Origin: Chitinophaga sp. sic0106
Lineage (GTDB): Bacteria; Bacteroidota; Bacteroidia; Chitinophagales; Chitinophagaceae
DNA: 64,000 nucleotides
Assembly (NCBI RefSeq): GCF_019219075.1
Contig: NZ_JAHUWJ010000001.1
Span: 248,001-312,000 of the forward strand
Direction of reading: 5' to 3'
Position 1 is the first letter of the stretch. Every line of letters starts with the position of its first letter. The notes beneath the pieces were generated by a model. The model saw only the letters and a program-made list of their open reading frames with translations, searched no databases and was not told where the DNA came from. Of this stretch, positions 26,500 through 36,800 are shown piece by piece. The translations under genes were made by a program, and so were the position numbers.

Positions 26500-29400
26500 A
26501 TGGATGAAGTGAAGCAAACGCAAGGTTTATACCGTCCTGAATTCGAACATGATGCCTGCGGAACAGGTTTTACCGCTCATATTAAAGGGCGTAAATCCCA
26601 CCAGATCATCAGTGATGCGCTGACCATGCTTGAAAACATGGAGCACCGCGGTGCCTGCGGCTGTGAGCAAAACACTGGAGATGGTGCAGGGATTCTGCTT
26701 CAGATGCCACATGAGTTTTTTTATGATGAGTGTTTGAAACTGGGTATCCGCTTACCAGAATTCGGAAAATACGGTGTAGGGATGGTTTTCTTCCCTAAGG
26801 AACCACGTTGGCGCGAAGAGTGCCGTGAAATCCTCCAACGCGCTGCTGAAAAGCTGGGCCTGGAAATTCTTGGCTACCGCAAGGTGCCTGTGCGTCCCGA
26901 TGGTATCGGTGAAACCGCCCTTTCTGTAGAACCTGAAGTTGAGCAGGTATTTATCGCCTGCCCTTATCATATTAGTGATGCCACCGCTTTTGAACGTAAG
27001 CTGTTTGTATTGCGCAACTACATCTCTAAAACTGTTCGCAATTCCATCCCTAAGGAAAAGGCTTTATTTTATATCGCTTCCCTTTCTTATCAGACCATTG
27101 TATATAAAGGCCAGCTGACTACCTACCAGGTACGTCATTACTACCCTGACCTGTCTGATGAGAAAATGGTATCCGCGTTCGCGCTGATCCACTCCCGTTT
27201 TGCAACCAATACATTCCCAAGCTGGAGCCTCGCGCATCCTTTCAGATATATTGCCCACAACGGTGAAATCAATACCCTGAAAGGTAACCTCAACTGGCTC
27301 CGCGCCGGCGAAAGAGATTTCGTTTCCAAATACTTCTCCAAAGAAGAACTGGAAATGCTCCTGCCTATCGTGGAAGACGGCCAGTCCGACTCCGCCAGCC
27401 TGGATAACGTGATAGAGCTGCTGACACTTTCCGGTCGCTCCCTGCCGCATGTAATGATGATGCTCGTTCCGGAAGCATGGGACGGCAACGAAGACATGGA
27501 CCCGCTGAAGAAAGCATTCTATGAATATCACGCCTCTCTGATGGAACCATGGGACGGTCCTGCGTCTATCTCCTTCACAGATGGTAAAATCATCGGTGCT
27601 ACCCTCGACCGTAACGGTCTGCGCCCAAGCCGCTTCGTGGTTACCAAAGACGACCGCGTGATCATGGCTTCTGAAGCAGGGGTACTGCCTATTGATCCAA
27701 AAAACATTAAAGAAAAAGGCCGCCTGCAGCCTGGTAAAATGTTCATCGTGGACATGGACCAGGGCCGCATCATCGGCGATGAGGAACTGAAACAGCAAAT
27801 CTGCTCTCAGCAACCTTACGGCGAATGGCTGAATAAATATAAAATCCGCCTCGAAGAACTGCCTGAACCACGTGTAACTTTCTCTCACCTGGAACATGAG
27901 CAGATCTTTAAATACCAGCGTGCTTTCGGTTACTCCACCGAAGACATGAACACCATCATCGCGCCTATGGCCATCGATGGTAAAGAGCCGGTAGGCTCCA
28001 TGGGTACAGATGCACCACTGGCCGTACTCAGCAATCAGCCGCAGCACCTCAGCAGCTATTTCAAACAGCTGTTCGCACAGGTAACCAACCCGCCAATCGA
28101 TCCTATCAGGGAAAGACTGGTAATGTCGCTCGCCACTTTCGTGGGCAACAACGGTAACCTGCTCGACGAAGATCCGCTGCACTGCCACGGTCTGGCACTG
28201 CGTCATCCTATCCTCAACAACTTTGAGCTGGAAAAAATCCGCAGCATTGATACCGGTTTGTTCCAGGCTAAAACCCTGCAAACCTACTTCAAAGCAGATG
28301 GTAAGCCAGGCTCCATGGAGAAAGGACTTGCACGCCTTTGCCGCTACGCGGTAGACGCCGTGGAAGACGGTTTCGAGGTAATCATCCTCTCTGACCGTGC
28401 CATCGACTCCGAGCACGCCGCTATCCCTTCACTGATGGCCGCCTCCGCAGTACACCACCACCTGATCCGCAAGGGTTACCGTGGCCAGGTAGGACTGATC
28501 GTAGAAGCCGGTGACGTGTGGGAAGTGCATCACTTTGCCTGCCTGCTGGGCTTTGGCGCTACCGCCATCAACCCATACCTGGCACTGAGCACCATCCGTG
28601 ACCTGAAAATCAACGGTAAACTGGACACCGACCAGGATACAGATAAACTGAAGAAAAACTACATCAAAGCTGTTTGCGATGGCTTGCTGAAAGTATTCTC
28701 TAAAATGGGTATCTCTACCCTGCAATCTTACCAGGGTGCGCAGATATTCGAAATCCTCGGTATCAGCCAGAACGTGGTGGATAAATACTTCACCGGCGCC
28801 GTTTCCCGCATCCAGGGCCTCACTACAGATGATATTGCCCGTGAAACACTGGCAAAACACTGGATGGGCTATGGCCGCAAAGAAACACCGGTACAGCGCC
28901 TCACTGAAGGTGGTGTATACCAGTGGAAACGCAAAGGAGAGTTCCACCTCTTCAATCCAAATACCATTCACCTGCTGCAATTGGCTACCCGTATGGGCGA
29001 TTACAGCACGTTTAAAAAATATTCCAAAGCCGTAAACGACCAGAGCGAAAAAGCAGCTACCCTCCGTAGCATGTTCACGTTCAAGCGTACACGCCCTTCT
29101 ATTTCCATTGATGAAGTAGAACCTGCGTCCAGCATCATGAAACGTTTCGCTACCGGTGCTATGAGCTTTGGATCTATTTCCCACGAAGCGCACTCCACAC
29201 TCGCTATCGCTATGAACCGCATTGGCGGTAAAAGCAACACCGGTGAAGGGGGAGAAGATGAAATCCGTTACGAGCAACTGCCTAACGGTGACTCTATGCG
29301 CTCTGCTATCAAGCAGGTGGCAAGTGCCCGCTTTGGCGTAACCAGCTACTATCTGACCAATGCAGATGAACTGCAGATCAAGATGGCACAGGGCGCTAAA

Positions 29401-31029
29401 CCTGGGGAAGGTGGTCAGCTGCCTGGTCATAAGGTAGACGACTGGATCGCGAAAGTAAGACACTCCACCCCAGGTGTAGGTCTGATCTCTCCACCTCCAC
29501 ACCACGATATTTACTCTATTGAGGATCTGGCTCAGCTCATCTTTGACCTGAAAAATGCCAACCGCGCCGCCCGTATCAGTGTGAAGCTGGTATCCAAAGC
29601 AGGCGTTGGTACCATCGCTGCCGGTGTGGCCAAAGCACACGCCGATGTAGTACTGGTATCCGGCTTCGACGGCGGTACCGGTGCATCACCAATCAGCTCT
29701 ATCAAACATGCAGGGCTGCCTTGGGAACTCGGTCTGGCTGAATCTCACCAAACCCTCGTAAAAAATAAACTCCGCAGCCGCGTGGTGCTGCAAACCGATG
29801 GTCAGCTGAAAACCGGCCGCGACATCGCTATCGCTACCCTGCTGGGTGCAGAAGAATGGGGTGTAGCTACCGCCGCACTGGTGGTAGAAGGCTGTATCAT
29901 GATGCGTAAATGCCATGTAAACACCTGCCCGGTGGGAGTTGCCACACAAGATCCTGAGCTGCGCAAACGCTTCACCGGCGATCCGCAGCACGTGGTAAAC
30001 CTGTTCAACTACCTCGTGGAAGAACTCCGCGAAATCATGGCCGACCTCGGATACCGTACCGTTAATGAAATGGTAGGACAAGTAGACAGCCTGCAGATGC
30101 GCGAAGACATCAACAACTGGAAAACACAGAAACTGGACCTGAGCCCAATCCTGTACAAAGAACCAGCTGCTGCCGAAACAGGGCTGTACAAACAGGAAGA
30201 ACAGGATCACGGTTTACGCGAAGTGCTCGACTGGCAGCTGCTCAAAGTAGCACAGCCTGCACTGGAAAAGAAAGCCCGCGTTTACCACCAGTTCAATGTT
30301 AGAAATACTGACCGTACTATCGGTACCATTTTATCAAACGAAATCACTAAACGCTACAAAAGCGAAGGTCTTCCGGAAGATACCCTTCACTTCAAATTTA
30401 CAGGTTCCGCTGGTCAGAGCTTTGGTGCATTCACCACCAAAGGTCTGACGCTGGAGCTGGAAGGTGAAGCCAATGACTACTTCGGAAAAGGCTTGTCTGG
30501 CGCCAAACTGATCCTTTATCCAAGCGGAGAAGCAGGCTTCAAGGCGGAAGACAACATCATCGCCGGTAACGTGTGCTTCTACGGCGCTACCTCCGGGGAA
30601 GCCTACATCCGTGGTAAAGCAGGCGAACGCTTCTGCGTACGTAACTCCGGTGCTACCGTTGTAACCGAAGGCGTGGGCGACCACGGCTGCGAATACATGA
30701 CCGGTGGCCGCGCAGTTATCCTCGGCGAAACCGGCCGCAACTTTGGTGCAGGTATGTCAGGCGGTATTGCCTTCGTATACGATGTGAAAGGCAACTTCGC
30801 CAACCACTGCAACCGCGATATGATCGACCTCGATCCACTGGATCAGGAAGATGTAGCAGCACTGCAGGACCTGATTACTAAACATCACGCCTATACGAAC
30901 AGCACCGTTGCCAAGTTTATCCTGAAAGACTGGGATAACCAACTGCGCCACTTCGTAAAAGTGTTCCCTAAAGAATACAAGGCAGCACTGAAAGCAGGCA
31001 AAGCATTAGGTCAGAAAGTAGGCCACTAG
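26500..31029 (+). CDS. gltB: Glutamate synthase, large (alpha) subunit
   Basis: 1509 aa from the ATG at 26500. This start places the catalytic N-terminal nucleophile at C20 (EHDACGTGF) after a short propeptide, as in the family; an upstream ATG at 26461 would add 13 residues. Domains in order are class II glutaminase (about 20-430), central domain (to about 770), FMN-binding synthase barrel (about 800-1190) with a 3Fe-4S motif in [11 protein letters not shown] near residue 1137, and the C-terminal GXGXG beta-helix. It makes glutamate from glutamine and 2-oxoglutarate. It forms an operon with gltD 62 bp downstream. Confidence 0.97.
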   Translation: MDEVKQTQGLYRPEFEHDACGTGFTAHIKGRKSHQIISDALTMLENMEHRGACGCEQNTGDGAGILLQMPHEFFYDECLKLGIRLPEFGKYGVGMVFFPKEPRWREECREILQRAAEKLGLEILGYRKVPVRPDGIGETALSVEPEVEQVFIACPYHISDATAFERKLFVLRNYISKTVRNSIPKEKALFYIASLSYQTIVYKGQLTTYQVRHYYPDLSDEKMVSAFALIHSRFATNTFPSWSLAHPFRYIAHNGEINTLKGNLNWLRAGERDFVSKYFSKEELEMLLPIVEDGQSDSASLDNVIELLTLSGRSLPHVMMMLVPEAWDGNEDMDPLKKAFYEYHASLMEPWDGPASISFTDGKIIGATLDRNGLRPSRFVVTKDDRVIMASEAGVLPIDPKNIKEKGRLQPGKMFIVDMDQGRIIGDEELKQQICSQQPYGEWLNKYKIRLEELPEPRVTFSHLEHEQIFKYQRAFGYSTEDMNTIIAPMAIDGKEPVGSMGTDAPLAVLSNQPQHLSSYFKQLFAQVTNPPIDPIRERLVMSLATFVGNNGNLLDEDPLHCHGLALRHPILNNFELEKIRSIDTGLFQAKTLQTYFKADGKPGSMEKGLARLCRYAVDAVEDGFEVIILSDRAIDSEHAAIPSLMAASAVHHHLIRKGYRGQVGLIVEAGDVWEVHHFACLLGFGATAINPYLALSTIRDLKINGKLDTDQDTDKLKKNYIKAVCDGLLKVFSKMGISTLQSYQGAQIFEILGISQNVVDKYFTGAVSRIQGLTTDDIARETLAKHWMGYGRKETPVQRLTEGGVYQWKRKGEFHLFNPNTIHLLQLATRMGDYSTFKKYSKAVNDQSEKAATLRSMFTFKRTRPSISIDEVEPASSIMKRFATGAMSFGSISHEAHSTLAIAMNRIGGKSNTGEGGEDEIRYEQLPNGDSMRSAIKQVASARFGVTSYYLTNADELQIKMAQGAKPGEGGQLPGHKVDDWIAKVRHSTPGVGLISPPPHHDIYSIEDLAQLIFDLKNANRAARISVKLVSKAGVGTIAAGVAKAHADVVLVSGFDGGTGASPISSIKHAGLPWELGLAESHQTLVKNKLRSRVVLQTDGQLKTGRDIAIATLLGAEEWGVATAALVVEGCIMMRKCHVNTCPVGVATQDPELRKRFTGDPQHVVNLFNYLVEELREIMADLGYRTVNEMVGQVDSLQMREDINNWKTQKLDLSPILYKEPAAAETGLYKQEEQDHGLREVLDWQLLKVAQPALEKKARVYHQFNVRNTDRTIGTILSNEITKRYKSEGLPEDTLHFKFTGSAGQSFGAFTTKGLTLELEGEANDYFGKGLSGAKLILYPSGEAGFKAEDNIIAGNVCFYGATSGEAYIRGKAGERFCVRNSGATVVTEGVGDHGCEYMTGGRAVILGETGRNFGAGMSGGIAFVYDVKGNFANHCNRDMIDLDPLDQEDVAALQDLITKHHAYTNSTVAKFILKDWDNQLRHFVKVFPKEYKAALKAGKALGQKVGH

Positions 31030-31091
31030 TAACAATTAACATTCATCATCAAAATATCCCTTGCTGTTAAAGGGACTTTGTGGAGGCTATT

Positions 31092-32567
31092 ATGGGTAAA
31101 CCTACAGGATTCCTGGAATTTACACGCGAGCTGCCCGGGAAATCAGATCCGCGGGAAAGAATAAAACACTACAACGAGTTTGTGGAGCGTTTTGCTGAAC
31201 AGAAACTGAATCAGCAGGCAGCCCGCTGCATGAACTGCGGCGTGCCTTTCTGCCACAGCGGATGCCCGCTGGGTAACGTGATTCCAGAGTTTAACGATGC
31301 TGTATACCGCCAGGACTGGCAGGAAGCATACGAAGTACTGACATCTACCAATAACTTTCCGGAATTCACCGGCCGTATCTGCCCTGCACCTTGCGAAAGC
31401 GCCTGCGTACTGGGTATCAATCAGCCACCGGTAGCTATTGAAGAGATAGAAAAAAATATTATCGAAATCGCATTCGAAAAAGGCCTGGTGCAAGCCAAAG
31501 CCCCAAGAGTGCGCACCGGTAAAAAAGTAGCCGTAGTAGGCTCCGGCCCCGCAGGCCTTGCAGCCGCAGCACAGCTGAACTACGCCGGTCACCAGGTAAC
31601 CGTGTTTGAACGCGACGATAAACCAGGAGGCCTCCTCCGCTACGGTATTCCGGACTTTAAACTGGAAAAATGGGTGATCGACCGCCGTATCAAAGTGATG
31701 GAAGAGGAAGGCATCACCTTCCAGTGTAATACTAATATAGGCGTTACCGTTAATGCCAACGATCTGTTGAGAGAATTCAACGCAGTGGTCCTGGCCGGTG
31801 GGTCAACAATTCCACGCGACCTCAACATTCCTGGCCGCGAACTGAAAGGAGTACATTATGCAATGGACTTCCTGAAGCAGCAAAACAAGCGTGTGGCTGA
31901 GCTCAGCGTTGAAGGCGCCGATATATTAGCTACTGGCAAAAATGTTGTAGTAATCGGTGGTGGTGATACCGGTTCCGATTGTGTGGGAACCAGCAACCGT
32001 CACGGCGCTATCAGCATCACTCAGCTGGAATTATTGCCTAAGCCTCCGGGCGAACGCACAGATTATATGCCTTGGCCTACTTATCCAATGGTGCTGAAAA
32101 CATCGACTTCCCATGAAGAAGGTGCTGACAGACACTGGGCCATCGCTACCAAAGAGTTCATCGGTGATGAAAACGGCCACCTGAAAGCCCTCCGCCTGGT
32201 AGACCTGCAATGGTCCCTCAGCCCGGATGGTCGCCCGGCTAAATTCACCGAAGTACCAGGCTCCGAAAGAGATGTTCCCTGCGAACTCGCTTTCCTGGCA
32301 ATGGGCTTCGTTCACCCACAACACGTGGGCATGCTGGAGCAACTAGAAGTTGAAAGAGACGAAAGAGGTAATGTCAGAGCCTCTGAAAAGCAATACCTGA
32401 CATCCATCCCTAAGGTGTTCACCGCCGGCGATATGCGCCGTGGTCAGTCACTGGTGGTATGGGCCATTAGCGAAGGTCGCGAGTGTGCGAGAAAAGTAGA
32501 TGAGTTCCTGATGGGAGCCTCCCAGCTGGAAAGTAAAGACCATTCGTTACAAGCCATGGCTTTGTAA
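31092..32567 (+). CDS. gltD: Glutamate synthase, small (beta) subunit
   Basis: 491 aa from the ATG at 31092, which has an unusual clear GGAGG at 31082-31086; a GTG at 31080 is the alternative start. The N-terminal 4Fe-4S region has CMNCGVPFCHSGCPLGN near residue 46 and CPAPCESAC near 97. FAD and NADPH dinucleotide folds follow (GSGPAGLAAAAQ near 153, GGGDTGSDC near 299). It passes electrons from NADPH through FAD and clusters to GltB. A strong intrinsic terminator lies about 100 bp downstream. Confidence 0.96.
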   Translation: MGKPTGFLEFTRELPGKSDPRERIKHYNEFVERFAEQKLNQQAARCMNCGVPFCHSGCPLGNVIPEFNDAVYRQDWQEAYEVLTSTNNFPEFTGRICPAPCESACVLGINQPPVAIEEIEKNIIEIAFEKGLVQAKAPRVRTGKKVAVVGSGPAGLAAAAQLNYAGHQVTVFERDDKPGGLLRYGIPDFKLEKWVIDRRIKVMEEEGITFQCNTNIGVTVNANDLLREFNAVVLAGGSTIPRDLNIPGRELKGVHYAMDFLKQQNKRVAELSVEGADILATGKNVVVIGGGDTGSDCVGTSNRHGAISITQLELLPKPPGERTDYMPWPTYPMVLKTSTSHEEGADRHWAIATKEFIGDENGHLKALRLVDLQWSLSPDGRPAKFTEVPGSERDVPCELAFLAMGFVHPQHVGMLEQLEVERDERGNVRASEKQYLTSIPKVFTAGDMRRGQSLVVWAISEGRECARKVDEFLMGASQLESKDHSLQAMAL

Positions 32568-32669
32568 CAGGCGATTATCGTTGATAATCAACCTGTCCGA
32601 ATCATATTACAGCTTCGGCTGTTTAACTTTTCTCATAAGCAGGTTTAGATTTTGTTGTAACCTTCAGTC

Positions 32670-32700
32670 GGGCCGGGTTTTTACCCGGCCTTTTATTTTT
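32670..32700 (+). terminator. Intrinsic terminator of gltBD
   Basis: The stem GGCCGGGT (32671-32678) / ACCCGGCC (32683-32690) is followed by TTTTATTTTT. Confidence 0.85.
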
Positions 32701-32797
32701 ATATCGGGAGATGTAATAGCTGCCTTAGCAGAAACAATAAGGCTATTCAGCTATTTCCCGTTTCGCCGGCACACAGAAAAAATACCTTTACGTCGAT

Positions 32798-32980
32798 TTA
32801 TTAAACTGCAATGACCGCAGCTGCGAAACGCCATGCTTACAGCGGTAATATCGCCATACCGGGAGTGGTAATGCAGCTATGCCTGCAGCCGCAAAACGGC
32901 AATGCTTACAGCCGTAAAACCGCCATGCTTGCAACGGTGAAACGGTAATGCCTGCAGCTGTAGAGCCGGAATGCTTCCGG
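32798..32980. repeat. Degenerate 23-bp tandem repeat, eight units
   Basis: Units begin at 32798, 32821 (22 bp), 32843, 32866, 32889, 32912, 32935 and 32958. They share the pattern CNGNRAAACNGNNATGCYTRCAG, with stronger identity in the ATGC(C/T)T(A/G)CAG half. The period is not a multiple of three and no frame reads through as a plausible protein. The array ends 16 bp before the ATG at 32997, so it lies in the promoter/leader of that gene. Confidence 0.7.
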
Positions 32981-32996
32981 CTCAAGACGTAAACAT

Positions 32997-33617
32997 ATGA
33001 TGAAAAAACTGCTGTGTATCTGGTGTATGATGATGAACTGCTGTGTAACCATAGCGCAGCAACAAACGCCATCTCCCCTGATTATTTATGCCAATACTTA
33101 TCAACAGGGGCTTTACCATTCCTTCCGGGAATTTCAGACTAACGCTCCCTCCGAAAACGGCAACCTCGTGATCAAAGACCGCAGCAGCGCCGCACAAATG
33201 TACCTGCTGGCGGATAAAAACCAGCTCGTCATCCGTGATGGAGCAGGGGAGCGCAAGGTCAAAGATTACTGGGGCTACTGCGATGGCCAAAACCTCTACG
33301 TGCACGATAATGGCCTTAATAAAATCATCGAAACCGGTTACTACTGCATCTACTACCAGCAACGTATGCAGCCCGCCGCCCGTAGCTACAATCCCACGGC
33401 CATGACCACCGGCCCCATGAACGTGTCCGTGCAGCTCTACAAAGTGATCAACATTACCACCGGCGAAATCCTCGAATTATCCGCCTATAACCTCAAAAAA
33501 TATATACTTCCGCAGGACCCCGAACTACTACAGGAATTCCGGACAGATAAAGAAAAGAAGGATAAACTACTCTATTATGTGCGCCGGTTCAACCAGCGGA
33601 ACCACCCCGTTATATAG
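32997..33617 (+). CDS. Secreted protein of unknown function (206 aa)
   Basis: 206 aa with a signal peptide of about 21 residues (Cys/Met-rich core, then TIAQQQ). Product not recognised. The mature part starts with YANTYQQGLYHSFREFQTNAP, similar in pattern to part of the unknown secreted protein at 24926-25996, followed by a beta-rich middle and a charged C-terminus (TDKEKKDKLLYYVRRFNQ). No lipobox. Its upstream region carries the 23-bp repeat array. It stands alone between gltBD and tamB. Confidence 0.65.
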   Translation: MMKKLLCIWCMMMNCCVTIAQQQTPSPLIIYANTYQQGLYHSFREFQTNAPSENGNLVIKDRSSAAQMYLLADKNQLVIRDGAGERKVKDYWGYCDGQNLYVHDNGLNKIIETGYYCIYYQQRMQPAARSYNPTAMTTGPMNVSVQLYKVINITTGEILELSAYNLKKYILPQDPELLQEFRTDKEKKDKLLYYVRRFNQRNHPVI

Positions 33618-33826
33618 ACTCCTGGCCATAATTACAGAAAAAAAGTATGCCCGTTACCGTATTTAACGTATTCTTGCAGCTAGCGTCATAACCCTGTGCC
33701 CCAGGTATGAAATTTGTATGGGCCTTTAGGTGGCCCTGACTTTGCATGACACAATCCTGTTTTGGAGTAAACTATAAACGCCTTTGTGCGTTTTAATTCT
33801 GTAATTAACATACCCGAAAAAATCAC

Positions 33827-36800
33827 GTGACAGAACCTGCAGAAACCGGAGAACATCACAGCCGCCCCTGGTGGAAATGGATATTATGGATAATTGTAGC
33901 GGTGCTCTTACTGCCCGTTATGGTGCTGCTTTTGCTTCAGATCGACGGGGTACAGAATTATCTCCGTCAGCAAGGGGAATCCTATCTCCAGAAAAAATTA
34001 AATACCCGCGTTAAAATTGGCTACCTCAGAGCCAGAGGATGGCAGTACCTGGAACTCAGAGACGTATTTGTGGCAGATACCACCAATAAGGCGCTCTTCT
34101 ATTCCCGCTCCCTGAAAGTACACTACAACCTGCTTTCCCTGCTGAATAACGAGGTAAAGATCGATAAGCTCCAATGGGACTCCGTACTGGTAAATGCTTA
34201 CCATGTAAACGATTCTACCTTTAACTTCCAGTTTGCCATAGACGCATTTGTATCTCCCAAACAAACACCCGACACACTGGATAACTCCAGCGGTACAACG
34301 TTGCAGTTCCTCCTGAAAGATATTTCCCTGACCAACTTCACCGTGCGTTTTGATGATACTCCCGGTGGAATGGACGCGGTGCTCGTTTGGGAAGAAATAC
34401 ACCTCGACCCGGACGACCTCCTCCTCGACGATGGCCTGTATTCTTTCAGAAATATTAAAGTAGATGGCCTCAAAGGTTATTTCCGCCAATATTACATTCC
34501 CGCTAAAGTAGCGGCCGCTGCACCACCGCCACAGCCGGCAGATACCAGTACCGCCTCCATGCACCTGCTGCTTAAAAAACTAAGCATTACCAACAGCTCC
34601 TTCCAATTCAGCAGCGATGGCATCGGCATTAACACCGCCTGGAAAGTAGGCCACCTCCTGCTGTCCAACTCCAGCTTGGACCAGGACAGCACCCGCATTC
34701 AGGTAGGAGAGCTGAAAATAGGAGGCACCTCCGGCATGGTATTACTGATGCCTGGCAAAGATACCACACCCGCCCCCGTAGATACCTCCAGCAGCCCGTG
34801 GAAGCTGGTAGCTACCACCATCAACCTGGAAAAACTCGCTGTCAGATACGATAACGGAGCCCCGCCACCAAAAGCGGCTGGCCCGGACCCGGATTATAAC
34901 CATATGCTGCTCACCAATGTATCTACCAGGGTTGCTAACGTGAGATATCAGCCCGACAGCATCAGCGCCGTCCTAAAATCACTCACCGCCCGCGACTGGT
35001 CCGGCTTCACAATTAAGAAGGCCAACATGGATGTTTTATTCACCCCACAAAGCCTGGTGCTGAAAAACTTCCTGGTGCAAACCAATAAAAGCGTACTGCG
35101 TAAACGTATAGCCGTTACCGTTCCTTCCTGGTCCGATGTATCCAAAGACATAGACAAGATCGGTATCGACGCTGAACTCGATTCCGTTCGTGTAGCACTG
35201 GGCGAATGGCTCGGATTTGTACCCGACGCAAGGAAAAACAAAAACTTTGCCCCACTGTGGAATAAAGACCTAACGTTATCGGCTATACTAAAAGGTACCC
35301 TCGGGCAGCTGAACATAAAAAGCTTTTATGCCAACGACCATGGTGGCAACATCATTAAACTGGAAAACGGTCAGGTGAGTCACGCCACAGATGTGGATAA
35401 ACTCAGTGCCAACCTGCCCAGCCTCTACATTCAATCCGGAAATAAACCGCTGCGCTCCTGGCTGCCTCCGGGCACCTTGCCGGATACGCCACGCCTGCCT
35501 GAAAATATGCTCATTACCGGCTCTTTCCTGGGTGGCATGCAAAACATGAACACCAACCTGAAACTGAAAAGCGACTACGCCAATGCAGAAGTGAAAGCAC
35601 GGCTGGTGAATATCATGGATAGTGTACGCAGCAGCTACACCATTAATGTACCCTACCTGCATGTACATCCCGGTAAACTGCTGTTGGATACCACCTACGG
35701 GTGGATCAACGGTAAACTCTCCGCTACCGGTCAGGGCTATACGATCACCGGTATGGTAGCCAATGCGGACGCCACACTATACGATGCTACCTATAACGGC
35801 TACACGTACCACGATGTAAACGTACAAGGCTCCATTGATAAAGGAGAATTTTCCGCCTCCGGCGAAAGCCAGGATACCAGTATTACCGCCACCTTTGCGG
35901 TAAGCGGGGCTCTCGGAGATTCTACCATCCACAATATAAAAGCGGATGTGGACCTGGTAAAAGCAGATCTGTTTACCACAAACTGGTATGCCGATCCACT
36001 TACCCTCATCGGTAAACTTCAGGCCGATTTCCCTACCATCACACCACAGCAAATTGTGGGTAGCGCCTTCCTTACCCAATGGCAGATACAGACAGAAGAT
36101 AAAGTGATCCCGCTGGACACTGTTTCTATTGTGGCGCGCTATGATAGCCTGCAATACATCGACCTGCGTACGCCACTTGGAATAATTAACACATGGGGGC
36201 AATTTGATTACAGGAAGATAGGAACCGCTTTTGCGAACGTGATCGCGAAACCACTGGAGCCAGCCGATTCAGGGAAAATTATCGTACCGCCTCCTGGCCA
36301 GCTGCTGAGCTGGTACGCCTCCCTCACCTGGCCACGCAGCCTGGAATCACTGGCCCCCGGCCTCCGTATAGATGAACCAATGATCCTCCACGGACATTTC
36401 AACAGCGACAGCAGTCTGCTGAAAATCCACGCGGATGCACCTAAAATTGTATACGATTCCCTCCGGGTCGACAGCCTGTTAATAACGGCCAGCATACTGG
36501 ACACCGCCTTGCAGGCAAACGCTTCACTGGCGCATTTATACCATCCTACATTCCCGCTGTATCATACAGAAATTGCTGCCCACGCGGATACCGGCCTCGT
36601 GAACTTCGATATGGTGCTGCGCGACAGGGCCTATAAAACTAAATATAAACTCGGCGGACTCGTGAACTTCCTGCCTGATAATGTGCTGGAGCTTTCGCTG
36701 AAACCAGGACTCATACTGAACAGGCAAGAATGGGTAGTGGATGAAAACAATATCGTACGCCTGAAAAACAGTATGCCTGATTCGGCCAATATCCGCCTGT

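Larger units (their letters stand above)
32568..32996. other. Intergenic region with terminator and 23-bp repeats
   Basis: 429 bp between gltD and the next secreted-protein gene. It contains the gltBD terminator (32670-32700) and the degenerate 23-bp tandem repeat (32798-32980), annotated separately. No ORF in either strand looks like a gene. Confidence 0.6.

Noticed and set aside
32788..33072. Minus-strand ORF across the 23-bp repeats
   Set aside because: Reads through the repeats with a low-complexity translation, overlaps the signal-peptide gene on the other strand and has no start context.
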